The position numbers and the translations under genes were made by a program. From positions 1 to 46,971 of the IMG/VR virus record IMGVR_UViG_3300009093_000020: a stretch of DNA of 46,971 nt. One strand, 5' to 3'. Below are positions 24,318 through 32,574 of this stretch, one piece after another (positions within the stretch are counted from its first letter, which is position 1; each line of letters starts with the position of its first letter). The stretch is from a virus. The notes beneath the pieces are model-generated. The model ran no database searches. It was given only the letters and a program-made list of their open reading frames with translations, and was not told the DNA's origin.

Positions 24318-25535
24318 TTACGACGTACCAAACACTGGCACGGTCGGACGCTGATAGTAGTAGTCGCGGAATGCCCGAATCGGCGGGAAGGCCGAATTCG
24401 CAGCGCTGGGATTGGAGAAGTAACCCAGCTTCTTCGGAGCGGACAGGTCATCCCGTTGCCACGCTTTGGGCAGCGCGTCCGTTTTGTAATACTGCCAATC
24501 CACGCCGTATGCGTCTTCAACTTCCTTCTCAGCCACCGCAAGACACGCGGCCTTCAGGGCTTCATCGAAAGCAAAGGGGCACGGCGGAACATCAGTGTCA
24601 TTGACCAGTTCATTGAATCCCAGCTTGTACGGAAAGATCACGTGCAGGAATTCACTGGGAATTCGCCACGCCATCAGTTCCCAGCGGAACCGGGGCGGCG
24701 TGAAAGACAGGTCATTCATCGACGGGCGGGGAATCCGTCGAACGGCACATTCATACGGTGTGCCCGTTTCAAAGTTGTAATTCTGCCGGCGACTTCGGAT
24801 TGATCCTTCATCCACCCACGTCAGGATCATTCCCCTGTTGGTGTTCTGAACGTAGGTGATCTGCCCGGTGTACTCGCCCGCGAAATCAGCCGGAAGCGTG
24901 TAATCCCCGCTGGGCACCATGCTGAAGATCGTGCTCGATCCGAGGGTGGATGAGACTTGACCAAAAACCTGCACCTGAGTCGGCGACAGGTAATTGACGA
25001 TCGAATACTGCTGGCCGACCGTGGAGACGATTGGTTCATCCACCGGCGGCACCCAGCTTTGCGTGCTGGAAGGCGGATTACCTCCGAGGTAGATATTTCG
25101 TAGCTCCATCGACGGATAGAACGAAATATTGGTGCTGCTGGTCGAAGAGACCACAACAGGCGCGGTCGAGGGAACATGCAGCGTCAGCGTCGTGGTCGAA
25201 CTGGCACTGTTGTATGAACCAATGCTGACGTAGGTGGTGCTCGATGAATCAGCCGCGATCATCGGCCAGAAGTCCACCTGAGCGATCTGATTGACCCATC
25301 GCCAGCCGTTGGCCCGGCGTGTGTTGCCATCGCCAAAGCCATCATTGATAAACATGCGAATCGCCTTGTTGACGATTCGCTGGCACAGGGCCAGATCATG
25401 GGGATCAATGGGTTTCTGCGGGGCACCGGCGCCGTCTGCACCGTAATAGGCACAGCCAATCTTGTAGGCGACTTCCGTAACCAGCGTGCTGAAGTTCAGC
25501 GCGGAAGTCGGTTCTGTGATCGGATAAGTGTCCAT
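24318..25535 (-). CDS. Head-tail adaptor / neck protein
   Basis: A 405-aa protein with helical ends and a beta-rich middle. The N-terminal helices (T-L-V-T-E-V-A-Y-K-I-G and C-Q-R-I-V-N-K-A-I-R-M-F) and C-terminal helix (F-D-E-A-L-K-A-A-C-L-A-V-A-E-K-E) recall podophage adaptor proteins, which bind under the portal. A beta domain with Ser/Thr-rich loops is inserted at about 95-210. GGAG precedes the ATG. It is the first gene after the terminator-like hairpins that follow the decoration gene. Confidence 0.7.
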   Translation of the reverse strand: MDTYPITEPTSALNFSTLVTEVAYKIGCAYYGADGAGAPQKPIDPHDLALCQRIVNKAIRMFINDGFGDGNTRRANGWRWVNQIAQVDFWPMIAADSSSTTYVSIGSYNSASSTTTLTLHVPSTAPVVVSSTSSTNISFYPSMELRNIYLGGNPPSSTQSWVPPVDEPIVSTVGQQYSIVNYLSPTQVQVFGQVSSTLGSSTIFSMVPSGDYTLPADFAGEYTGQITYVQNTNRGMILTWVDEGSIRSRRQNYNFETGTPYECAVRRIPRPSMNDLSFTPPRFRWELMAWRIPSEFLHVIFPYKLGFNELVNDTDVPPCPFAFDEALKAACLAVAEKEVEDAYGVDWQYYKTDALPKAWQRDDLSAPKKLGYFSNPSAANSAFPPIRAFRDYYYQRPTVPVFGTS

Positions 25536-25549
25536 GTTACTCCAAGCCG

Positions 25550-25616
25550 AAGGCTCCGGTGCTTCGCAGCTTTACCTGTTCCACACCGGAGCCTTGTTCA
25601 TTCCGACTGAACGGAA
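25550..25616 (-). terminator. Two hairpins after the capsid/decoration genes
   Basis: Read on the minus strand, TTCCG-TTCAGT-CGGAA (25601-25616) is followed by a 12-bp perfect inverted repeat, AAGGCTCCGGTG with CACCGGAGCCTT (25550-25561 and 25584-25595). No long T-run follows, so read-through into the adaptor gene is likely; it may set a lower level for tail genes than for capsid. Confidence 0.6.
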
Positions 25617-25622
25617 TCAGGT

Positions 25623-26489
25623 TTAGAACAGCTTGGACGCATTGCGGAAGCGATGCACGTCCAGGTGATGGGCCGCAGCGGCACCCGTGGTCAAAGCCAC
25701 GACGGCGCCGTACGTGCTGGTAATGTCGATGTTCTGGGCCGACACGAGCAGCTTGGCCACCTGCACCCCGTTGACGTAGAAGTAGAGGTACTGCTGACCG
25801 TCATAGCGAAGGCCGAGTTTGACCTTCGTGTTGTTGGTCAACACGCCGGGGGCGCCGGCGGGCGTGTAGAGCGGATTACCCGGATCAGGGTTATTGGCGT
25901 TGGCCGTCATCACGCTGGCCAGAACCACACTCACCGCCGAAGGGGTCACGCCACTGGTGTTCGCCACGTTGTTGACGTATACCGCATCGAAGTTGCCCAG
26001 GGCATCGCCGTGCATCCAGAAGCCGACGCAGGACGTGCTGGTAACAGCAGTCAACAGGTTGCTGTTCTTCGTGGCGCTTGCGGCCTGGACCAGAGCGTTG
26101 GTCATGCCGATCTTGTTGACGAAGCCGACGAAGATGCCACTCACTTCGGTCACGTCCTGCATGGACACGATCGCTTCCATCCACGCCTTCTGGCCGCTGC
26201 CGGGCGTAATGGCCACCGTGGGGCGAGTGTTGATGATCGAGCCGTTGCCGGATGTGGCGCCGGTGGTAATCAACAATGCATGGTCGAAGTTGCTGTCCTG
26301 CGTGAAGGTGCCGCTGTTTGCCGCCGAGTTGGGCAGATCAGGCAGCGTCACCGCATCTTCAAAGGTCTTGTCGCTGAAATAACCCGACCCTTCGTCGAGC
26401 AATTCCGCGTTGGGGCAGTCACCCCAGATAGAAGGACTGGGCTGGGTAATATCCCCGAAACCCGGAACTCCAATGATTCCATAAGGCAT
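25623..26489 (-). CDS. Head decoration-like protein (jelly-roll)
   Basis: A 288-aa protein lying directly after the major capsid gene. Residues 60-280 show alternating strands and a concanavalin/laminin-like pattern (A-W-M-E-A-I-V-S-M, V-G-F-W-M-H, K-V-K-L-G-L-R-Y-D, Y-L-Y-F-Y-V-N-G-V-Q-V-A), suited to a surface decoration protein. Its translation leader repeats that of the capsid gene (TCTTTTTGGAGA and then ATGACACATG), suggesting matched high expression. Alternatively it could be a head fibre. No named family claimed. Confidence 0.65.
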   Translation of the reverse strand: MPYGIIGVPGFGDITQPSPSIWGDCPNAELLDEGSGYFSDKTFEDAVTLPDLPNSAANSGTFTQDSNFDHALLITTGATSGNGSIINTRPTVAITPGSGQKAWMEAIVSMQDVTEVSGIFVGFVNKIGMTNALVQAASATKNSNLLTAVTSTSCVGFWMHGDALGNFDAVYVNNVANTSGVTPSAVSVVLASVMTANANNPDPGNPLYTPAGAPGVLTNNTKVKLGLRYDGQQYLYFYVNGVQVAKLLVSAQNIDITSTYGAVVALTTGAAAAHHLDVHRFRNASKLF

Positions 26490-26555
26490 GTGTCATTTCT
26501 CCAAAAAGAGAACTCGAAATCCATTCCCACAGACAGACCCGATTCCGGGTTACAA

Positions 26556-27674
26556 TCAGGTGGTAGGAATGCTGTTATGCAGCACGAATCCAGCCGTTCG
26601 GCGGTTGATGCACAAGTTGTTGTGGGAGCCGTCGAGGAAGACCGAGAACGTGGTGTGCTGGCCACGGTCGGTAATCGGCTTGGACTCTTCCATCCAGTAG
26701 CCTTCCTGCACGACGGGCTGAAGTTTCGACCAGTCCACGCAGTAGATCGGATTGGGGCTGAATGCCTCGCCGCCGCCTGCGGTGACGGTATAACCGTCAA
26801 GCTGGGGGATGTACTTCAACGGCATCCGGTTGAAGTAAACGCTGCCATCGAACGTATGCAGCATCTTGCCGGCCAAGTCCTTGGGCTGGCTATTGTCGTC
26901 CCGCTTATCCGCCAGATCTTCCATTTCCGTGCAAACGTCATCCGCCGCGTACAGCTTGATCGGCGTGCCGACCTTATCCTGGCCGGGCGACTTGACGATG
27001 GGAGCGGGTTTGAAGCGGGTGCGCCGAACGGCCGAGCGAAGTTTGCGGAGCAGGCTATTGTCGATGCGTTGGTACACATCAGCGTAGTTGTTCCACTTCG
27101 GCTCTGCGGCTCCATCAATGCCCGCGACGATTGTGCCCGTGGTGCCGTTCTGGTATCGAACGGTCTTAGCGGCAAAGCCACCGGCGGTCACGCCGTTGTC
27201 GAGGAAGTTGATGTAGTAGGGAATGCCGTACGGATAGAGCGTATCCGTGGCGCTGGTGGGAGTCATCCAGCCGCGCTGCTCGATCAGTTCCGCCAAGTCC
27301 CACATGCGCTCAACGCGCCGGGATTCCATCAGGTTGATGAAGCCCTTGGCCGAATTCTTGTTGCGGAGGATTTCCAGAACGTCCCACGAATAGTCCGTGC
27401 CGATCTGCGTCCAGGGGACGTTGATAACGAACTGGCTCTGATCGACAGTCGGCTGGTCGGTATCGTAGAGACGGCGATAACGGGCGCGGCCGTGGCGGTC
27501 CAGAATGACGTTCTTCTGGATCGACGTACCACCGTCAATCGCTCGCTTGTGTTCCTGGTAAATCTGGCAGAACTCATAGTCCTGCGAATCCCACATCACT
27601 TCAAACTGATCCTTGGGGAGATCACGAAGGGTTGTGGCAATCAGGTCAGCTAATGCACTTGCATCGACGCCCAT
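26556..27674 (-). CDS. Major capsid protein (HK97-fold type)
   Basis: A 372-aa protein in the usual place after scaffold. Its end (N-N-L-C-I-N-R-R-T-A-G-F-V-L-H-N) is the characteristic C-terminus of a phage capsid family; the middle has P-Y-G-I-P-Y-Y-I-N and an adjacent Gly-rich loop. The N-terminal helix-rich region includes the segment L-P-K-D-Q-F-E-V-M-W. The leader has GGAGA at 18-22 bases and AAAG at about 8 bases before the ATG. The co-chaperonin at 5279 may help fold it. Confidence 0.85.
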   Translation of the reverse strand: MGVDASALADLIATTLRDLPKDQFEVMWDSQDYEFCQIYQEHKRAIDGGTSIQKNVILDRHGRARYRRLYDTDQPTVDQSQFVINVPWTQIGTDYSWDVLEILRNKNSAKGFINLMESRRVERMWDLAELIEQRGWMTPTSATDTLYPYGIPYYINFLDNGVTAGGFAAKTVRYQNGTTGTIVAGIDGAAEPKWNNYADVYQRIDNSLLRKLRSAVRRTRFKPAPIVKSPGQDKVGTPIKLYAADDVCTEMEDLADKRDDNSQPKDLAGKMLHTFDGSVYFNRMPLKYIPQLDGYTVTAGGGEAFSPNPIYCVDWSKLQPVVQEGYWMEESKPITDRGQHTTFSVFLDGSHNNLCINRRTAGFVLHNSIPTT

Positions 27675-27723
27675 GTGTCATCTTTCTGGTCTCCAAAAAG
27701 ATGCACGCTTACGTGGATTTCAA

Positions 27724-28791
27724 TCAGCGGTTAAACGCGGTAGCCAAGGCACTGGCGACCCGCGATTCAAGCTCGCCGCGATTCTTCGCGGGCGTGCCCG
27801 AAACGGATCGAACCTTCGAGGAAGGTTTCAGTGTAATTCCTTTGTTCCGCGTCGTGAGTTGCTTTGTGATTTCCTTGCGTGCGGCCTGTACTTTCGTTTC
27901 ACCGGAAAGCGAATCGAATGCCATCTGCATGGCATCGTTGACCGGCAGGCTGCGGCCTTGCAGCCGTGCCCCGCCAATCAACGCATCCGCCAGTTCCAGT
28001 ACCTTTGTCCGAGCTTCCGCCTGCTCGTTGGTGAGCGAGGCCGAAGTCGTTCCGTACGTGTCCTTGTACGGCTCCATTTCCTTGTCGCTGAAAAAGCCGT
28101 CGATCTGCTTGGCCAGCGTTTCCATCTGCTGCTGTTGCAGCGAAGTCTGGAACTGCTGGGCAACTGGCATCATCCGATTGATCTGCTCAATCGCCCGGTT
28201 GACCGGGCCAACGATTGAGTCAATCAGGGCTTCTTCACCGTACTGCTTCTTCAGCGCGTCCGCGTCGATCGGCTTCATCACCGTATCGCTCGCGGTTGCT
28301 TTGGTCGCAGTTTCCTTGTCTTGCGTTGCCGCCGGCTCGCGGGCCTTGCGGCCAGCTTCCGCCCACGCCGAAACTTCCTTGTTCCGGTTGGCGTGCATCT
28401 TGGCGGCGGTCTCGATGAACTTGGGACCGAGCGCTTTTAGGTTCGCGTCGATCTCATCATCAGACCACTCGTACGCTTTCAAGGTTCGACGGTACGCGGC
28501 AGGAAGGGTTGGGGCCGTGGCCGCAGCTTCCTCAGTCGTCGTCTCTTCCTTGGCATCCGCTTCGTCAGCGGGAGTTTCCGTTGCCCCTGGCTCATCCTTG
28601 GCCTGTGCATCCGGTGCCTGCTCTGATTCCTCGGCGGCAGGCGTTTCGGTCGTTTCCGGCTCGTCCTCGATCAGATCGGATTCGTTCACGTCTGCAAATG
28701 CAGCCGCGAATTGATCGGCGATCTTCGCTTCCAAATCAGGACGTTCCGGCGTTGCCACGGTTTTTCCACCGGGCTGGGTCTCTGCTGGCAT
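27724..28791 (-). CDS. Scaffolding protein
   Basis: A 355-aa acidic, helical protein immediately before the capsid gene. The first 100 residues are Glu/Asp/Ala/Thr-rich and disordered; residues 105-260 are long helices (I-D-A-N-L-K-A-L-G, I-E-Q-I-N-R-M-M, Q-Q-Q-Q-M-E-T-L-A-K-Q-I-D) and the C-terminus is basic (V-A-S-A-L-A-T-A-F-N-R), as needed to bind capsid subunits. GGAGAAA precedes the ATG. It is the first gene after the promoter at 28850-28878. Confidence 0.85.
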   Translation of the reverse strand: MPAETQPGGKTVATPERPDLEAKIADQFAAAFADVNESDLIEDEPETTETPAAEESEQAPDAQAKDEPGATETPADEADAKEETTTEEAAATAPTLPAAYRRTLKAYEWSDDEIDANLKALGPKFIETAAKMHANRNKEVSAWAEAGRKAREPAATQDKETATKATASDTVMKPIDADALKKQYGEEALIDSIVGPVNRAIEQINRMMPVAQQFQTSLQQQQMETLAKQIDGFFSDKEMEPYKDTYGTTSASLTNEQAEARTKVLELADALIGGARLQGRSLPVNDAMQMAFDSLSGETKVQAARKEITKQLTTRNKGITLKPSSKVRSVSGTPAKNRGELESRVASALATAFNR

Positions 28792-28849
28792 AATTGGCTT
28801 TCTCCGCTGCCCGCACGAATGGCGGGGGTAGGGGGATTTTCAGACTGTA

Positions 28850-28878
28850 ATTATACTACATTTTTGCCACCAAAGCAA
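28850..28878 (-). promoter_or_regulatory. Late promoter before the scaffold-capsid operon
   Basis: On the minus strand: -35 TTGCTT (28873-28878), a 17-base spacer, and a consensus -10 TATAAT (28850-28855). The spacer contains AAAAATGTAG. The same layout and most of the bases occur at 37032-37060. Transcription would start about 28843; a small hairpin CCCGC/GCGGG (28810-28826) then precedes the scaffold ribosome-binding site. Confidence 0.75.
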
Positions 28879-28899
28879 ATTGTAGCACTAAAATATTAC

Positions 28900-29244
28900 C
28901 TACGATCTTTCCTCGAATCCGGCGTCATTCAACGCCTTACGCTTCTCGCTGCGGTTCCGCGCGATCGGCACGCCATATAACGGGTCCGAAGGATCGAGGG
29001 AAACCGCCACGCCCGTCTTCGTGATGAACCGCTTGATCTCTTCAGGGTCTTCCATCGCGATCGAGAACATTTCGATGGGCTTGTGGAACTCGATCAGGTC
29101 ACTGTGCGGGAGCGAGACTTGCCGCTCGTACGATCCATCGGCGCCGCATTTCGGACATGCACGCGGCTCGGCCGATGAAGCGATCTTAAAGAACTCTTCA
29201 TCAGCGTGCTTGCAGACTTTGCACTGGTAGTCGTAGAGAGGCAT
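28900..29244 (-). CDS. FmdB-type zinc ribbon protein
   Basis: A 114-aa protein starting M-P-L-Y-D-Y-Q-C-K-V-C-K with a second C-P-K-C about residue 30: the FmdB-family regulatory zinc ribbon. The C-terminal 60 residues (P-E-E-I-K-R-F then Y-G-V-P-I-A-R-N-R) are phage-type and not recognised. AGG lies 7 bases before the ATG. It sits between two glycosyl/DNA packaging modules; the function in phages is not known. Confidence 0.8.
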   Translation of the reverse strand: MPLYDYQCKVCKHADEEFFKIASSAEPRACPKCGADGSYERQVSLPHSDLIEFHKPIEMFSIAMEDPEEIKRFITKTGVAVSLDPSDPLYGVPIARNRSEKRKALNDAGFEERS

Positions 29245-29303
29245 CGAGCACCTTCATCTAAATGGGACGGATCAGGCCAATTCTCACAGTCCAAGCACAT
29301 GGC

Positions 29304-29483
29304 TCATCCTTGTTTGGGAAAAGCTCGCTTCAGTCCCTTCTTGACTTTCTCATGGAGCGAGGGCTTCTTGTGCTTGCGTTCGGGCAGCTTCGCTCCCTTG
29401 GGTGTCGCCGCCTCGAATTCCTTGGCAATCTCCGGGTGTTTGGCGTACATGTACCGACGCTGGGCTTGACTCTCGAAGGGCAT
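29304..29483 (-). CDS. Small basic conserved-type phage protein (59 aa)
   Basis: A 59-aa basic protein beginning M-P-F-E-S-Q-A-Q-R-R-Y-M-Y-A-K-H-P-E-I-A, a sequence type I have often seen in phage genomes, ending in lysine-rich helices (K-K-P-S-L-H-E-K-V-K-K-G-L-K-R-A-F). GGAG lies 7 bases before the ATG. Its first 134 bases overlap the 3' end of the glycosyltransferase gene in another frame. Function unknown; nucleic-acid binding is plausible from charge. Confidence 0.75.
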   Translation of the reverse strand: MPFESQAQRRYMYAKHPEIAKEFEAATPKGAKLPERKHKKPSLHEKVKKGLKRAFPKQG

Positions 29484-30171
29484 GGGAGAACTCCGTGTAT
29501 TCGCCCTCTCGCTTGAAGATGCAGTTAGGGCAATAAGAACAGACTTCGATCAGGACTTTCTTTCCCAGCCCGTGGGCAATGGCCAGGGGGCAGGACTGGT
29601 TGCCGATGAACAAATCCGCCGCATTGATAATGCTTGCGGCAACCAGAAGGTCCGGGGTATGAGCATAAGGCACGCTGCCAAATTGCTGGACAAACGCGGC
29701 GTGTTCAGCGGGCGTACCAACAAAGACGGCGTTGCGTCCATAGGCATCCATCACCTTATGCCAGGGGAAATCATCATTGTGGTACCTTGCCGATCGAGCG
29801 ATTACCACCGACTCGTGCCGAGTCTTGGGCGCCGCGAGCCACGGGCCATCCCGCAAACTCGTGGGCAACCCTTCGGTCTTCAGATAGAGATCAGCAAGAT
29901 TCTCGTGGCACAAGTCGAACCGCAGGGTACGAAAACGATTCAAGTTGACGTACGGGCGCGAGACAGCAGGCGGACTCCACTGAACATCTGACACATATGG
30001 CTGAGCATCGAGAAGCGGCTGAATGGCATCGTACCGTTCCCGCGTCATACCGTGCATGGTCTTGACCGCAGGATCATCATCGAGGCACATTGCACCGCCG
30101 CCCATCGCCTTAACTGTGGGCAAGCCGTAAATCACATCCCCAAGTTCGCCACTATGAAAGAAATATTGCAT
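29350..30171 (-). CDS. Glycosyltransferase, heptosyltransferase-like (GT9-like)
   Basis: A 273-aa protein starting F-H-S-G-E-L-G-D-V-I-Y-G-L-P-T-V, the nucleotide-sugar loop of GT9-like glycosyltransferases, with the matching C-terminal part A-D-L-F-I-G-N-Q-S-C-P-L-A-I-A-H-G-L-G. A cysteine pair (C-S-Y-C-P-N-C) follows. The last 45 residues (about 229-273) overlap another gene and look like out-of-frame translation, so the natural end may have been earlier. It could modify virion or host surface sugar. The gene begins right after a terminator. Confidence 0.75.
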   Translation of the reverse strand: MQYFFHSGELGDVIYGLPTVKAMGGGAMCLDDDPAVKTMHGMTRERYDAIQPLLDAQPYVSDVQWSPPAVSRPYVNLNRFRTLRFDLCHENLADLYLKTEGLPTSLRDGPWLAAPKTRHESVVIARSARYHNDDFPWHKVMDAYGRNAVFVGTPAEHAAFVQQFGSVPYAHTPDLLVAASIINAADLFIGNQSCPLAIAHGLGKKVLIEVCSYCPNCIFKREGEYTEFSHALRESSPASVHVRQTPGDCQGIRGGDTQGSEAARTQAQEALAP

Positions 30172-30174
30172 ATC

Positions 30175-30254
30175 AAAAAATCCCGCCGAGGCGGGCCGTC
30201 CGGCATGTTGTGCAACGGCTTGTCAATGTATGCCCACTGATCCTCGGCGGGATT
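30175..30254 (-). terminator. Terminator with mutually exclusive stems
   Basis: On the minus strand CCCGC-CTCG-GCGGG is followed by A and six T's (30175-30195). A second perfect hairpin GGCGGG-AAT-CCCGCC lies upstream (30246-30260). A 13-bp long-range repeat (30179-30191 with 30242-30254) can pair instead of either. This ends the packaging operon; the alternative pairing may act as an attenuator for the glycosyltransferase gene downstream. Confidence 0.75.
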
Positions 30255-30260
30255 CCCGCC

Positions 30261-30578
30261 CTAGTCGTCCTGATCGACGACCTTGTTTGCTTCCGCCGTT
30301 TCCGCGTCCTTCGTGGACTGGAAGTTGCCCTTGTCGTTCTGGCCGAAAGTCTTCTGCATCCGCTTCTTCGTCTTCTTCATCAGTTGACGGCGGGCGGTCT
30401 TGTGGGCGTCCTGGGCCGCGTCCGCATTCTTTTCCAGATGCTTGGCCGCGCGTTGATGCCGCTTCGGATCGTTCTGGATCGCCGCAGCATCAGTGAGCGT
30501 GCTGGCGTCACGCTTGCCTTCGTAATCGTTATCCATATCCTGATCCGGGTCGGACTGAATGCTTGACTTCTTTGCCAT
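30261..30578 (-). CDS. Charged helical hypothetical protein (105 aa)
   Basis: A 105-aa highly charged protein: acidic ends and a basic middle (R-R-Q-L-M-K-K-T-K-K-R-M-Q-K). It predicts as disordered/helical. GGAG precedes the ATG by 7 bases. As the last gene before the operon terminator and just after the portal, it may be a head-assembly or nucleic-acid-binding accessory. No family recognised. Confidence 0.7.
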   Translation of the reverse strand: MAKKSSIQSDPDQDMDNDYEGKRDASTLTDAAAIQNDPKRHQRAAKHLEKNADAAQDAHKTARRQLMKKTKKRMQKTFGQNDKGNFQSTKDAETAEANKVVDQDD

Positions 30579-30650
30579 GACAAAACTCCAATGGGTTAAA
30601 TGGTTTGTTCGACGAACCTGGGAAGACGTTAAGAGCTTCCTGCTGGGGTA

Positions 30651-32573
30651 CTAGAACGCGTTCGCATTGGCCATTGGCGGCTTGGGTGTTGGGCCAAGCT
30701 CGAAGGCGTGCGACATACCCTTGCGAATCATCATCTGTGAATCGTTGGCGCCGGCCTGTGCCCCCTGCCGGAACTGCTGTTCCTGTGTGGGCTGGCCCCC
30801 CATCACGCTGGCCGGCTGGCCGTTCTGCTGAATTTGCGGATTCAACGCAGGCTGGCCCTTGCTGTTGGCCATCTGCGGACCCATCATCATCATCTGCTGC
30901 AACTGCATCTGGAAGTTGGGATCGTAGAAGACCTCATCCATCCATTCGATTCCCGCGTCCTTGGCCATGCGGAGAATGAACGCCTGGGCACTGAATGGAA
31001 CGCCAAGCTGCATGGCCACCTGTGCCGCCGCCATCGCAGCCGGCAGAATCTTCTGGGCCAAGTCCATCGCCTGCTGAAGACGTACCTTGCTGTCCACGCG
31101 ACCCATCGACTCTGGCTCGATGCGGAAGGTGAAGTCGATGAAATCACCACTGCGGGCTTCAGGTGTCAGGATCACCTGAACTTCCTGCATTGTGGCCGGC
31201 TGCATGAAAGACATGCCCGTGTTCGGGTCGATCGCCGGCTGAGCGGGCATCGGCTGACGTTTAATCAGCGGAATACGCATCAGCGGATCGGTGTGGAAGA
31301 ACCATGCCCGGCGCCGAGCTTCCCCGGCCGCAGCCTGATAGACCAAATCCTTCATGTCTTCCAGACCGATGCTGGCATTCTGCTGAAGGATATTTGCGGC
31401 GGTCGCAGAGTTGGCCTGGACATTCTGGCCCCCGATCTGCTCAGGGTTAGCGGCCATCATGTTGAACCAGCCCTGCAAGGCTTCCAGGTGCCGCTCATTG
31501 GAATTCTGTTGACCCCCGAACGACAGGACTTTCACCGCATCCGGGTCTTCGACCGCGATGCCTTCACCGTCGCCGGCGTTCTTGACTTCCTCTGCATCGT
31601 CTGCGGCAGAGCGTTTGTAAACGGGAATATCCTTCTGGCGTTCGGCCTGCTCGATGATCTTCTTGGCCATGCGATTGGCCAGAATGTGCAGATCGTACAA
31701 CACGCCCACGAACTGCACGGGCAACGGATTGCCGGGCGTCGGAGGCATCAGGCCGAGCAGCGTGTACGGGCCTTCTTTGACACCGTAGTAATCATCCACC
31801 CGAAGGTAATCATCGAACATCACGCCTTCGGAACCGGGCACCGTCACGATCTCATTGGCGCCGGGCACCCACAGTTCAATGATCTCCACGTCGTCTTCCA
31901 GCGCGGCATTGTCGTCGATCTGGATGTTCTGCATCGACATGGCATAGGCACGCCGATCGTTCTTCTCATCACCCGCGCGGGGGAGCCGTTCGATAAGGTC
32001 ATTGCGGTACAAACCAGAGTCGAGCAGGACTTGCCTGGGGACCGTGATGCGGTCGCCCATGAAGGTGGCATCCTTGAACAAATGTTCCTTGGAATTGGGA
32101 TCGACCACGAAGTTGTCAAAATCAACGCATTCGGTGTAGACCGTGCCGGCGTCGATGTGCCCCTCTTCATCATTGAGGGCGTAGACGCTATCGCTCTGGC
32201 AAAGTCCCGTCTTCATAATGCCGAGCGTGAAGATGGCATCGACGATGCACTTGCGGTAAATGTCACAAATCTTGATCTTCTGGTCGTGCTGATCCAGGGC
32301 CATGCCCAGCAGGTTGGCGTAATCCCGCACCTGAAGGTATGGCGTCATAATGGTGTGCTTCGGGAAGTTCATCACCATCGTTGGCACGAGCACGCGGATC
32401 GCGTTGAAGATCAGGTTGAGTGCCTTCGAGCCGATCTCGCCCGTCGCCTTGTCGTAGTAGGCTCCGGCGTATTCCTGAACGAAGTGAACGCGGGCATGGC
32501 GAAAATTCGCCAGCCGCTTGATGCCGCGCTGAACCGCCTGCTGAAACTTTTGGGGAGAGACTTCGCTGGGCAT
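30651..32573 (-). CDS. Portal protein
   Basis: A 640-aa podophage-type portal. The N-terminal region has V-H-F-V-Q-E-Y-A-G-A-Y-Y and N-A-I-R-V-L-V-P-T, the crown region has long helices (L-V-Y-Q-A-A-A-G-E-A-R-R-R-A, then V-R-L-Q-Q-A-M-D-L-A-Q), and the C-terminus is a Gln/Met/Pro-rich barrel-like tail. The ATG at 32573 has AGGA 8 bases upstream and lies 2 bases after the terminase stop; the frame is open further upstream only as a shadow of the terminase gene. Position and size settle the call. Confidence 0.85.
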   Translation of the reverse strand: MPSEVSPQKFQQAVQRGIKRLANFRHARVHFVQEYAGAYYDKATGEIGSKALNLIFNAIRVLVPTMVMNFPKHTIMTPYLQVRDYANLLGMALDQHDQKIKICDIYRKCIVDAIFTLGIMKTGLCQSDSVYALNDEEGHIDAGTVYTECVDFDNFVVDPNSKEHLFKDATFMGDRITVPRQVLLDSGLYRNDLIERLPRAGDEKNDRRAYAMSMQNIQIDDNAALEDDVEIIELWVPGANEIVTVPGSEGVMFDDYLRVDDYYGVKEGPYTLLGLMPPTPGNPLPVQFVGVLYDLHILANRMAKKIIEQAERQKDIPVYKRSAADDAEEVKNAGDGEGIAVEDPDAVKVLSFGGQQNSNERHLEALQGWFNMMAANPEQIGGQNVQANSATAANILQQNASIGLEDMKDLVYQAAAGEARRRAWFFHTDPLMRIPLIKRQPMPAQPAIDPNTGMSFMQPATMQEVQVILTPEARSGDFIDFTFRIEPESMGRVDSKVRLQQAMDLAQKILPAAMAAAQVAMQLGVPFSAQAFILRMAKDAGIEWMDEVFYDPNFQMQLQQMMMMGPQMANSKGQPALNPQIQQNGQPASVMGGQPTQEQQFRQGAQAGANDSQMMIRKGMSHAFELGPTPKPPMANANAF

Positions 32574-32574
32574 A

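Noticed and set aside
25653-27653. 666-codon plus-strand open frame opposite the decoration and capsid genes
   Set aside because: It lies antisense to two good structural genes, has shadow-like His/Val/Gly/Arg composition and no ribosome-binding site.
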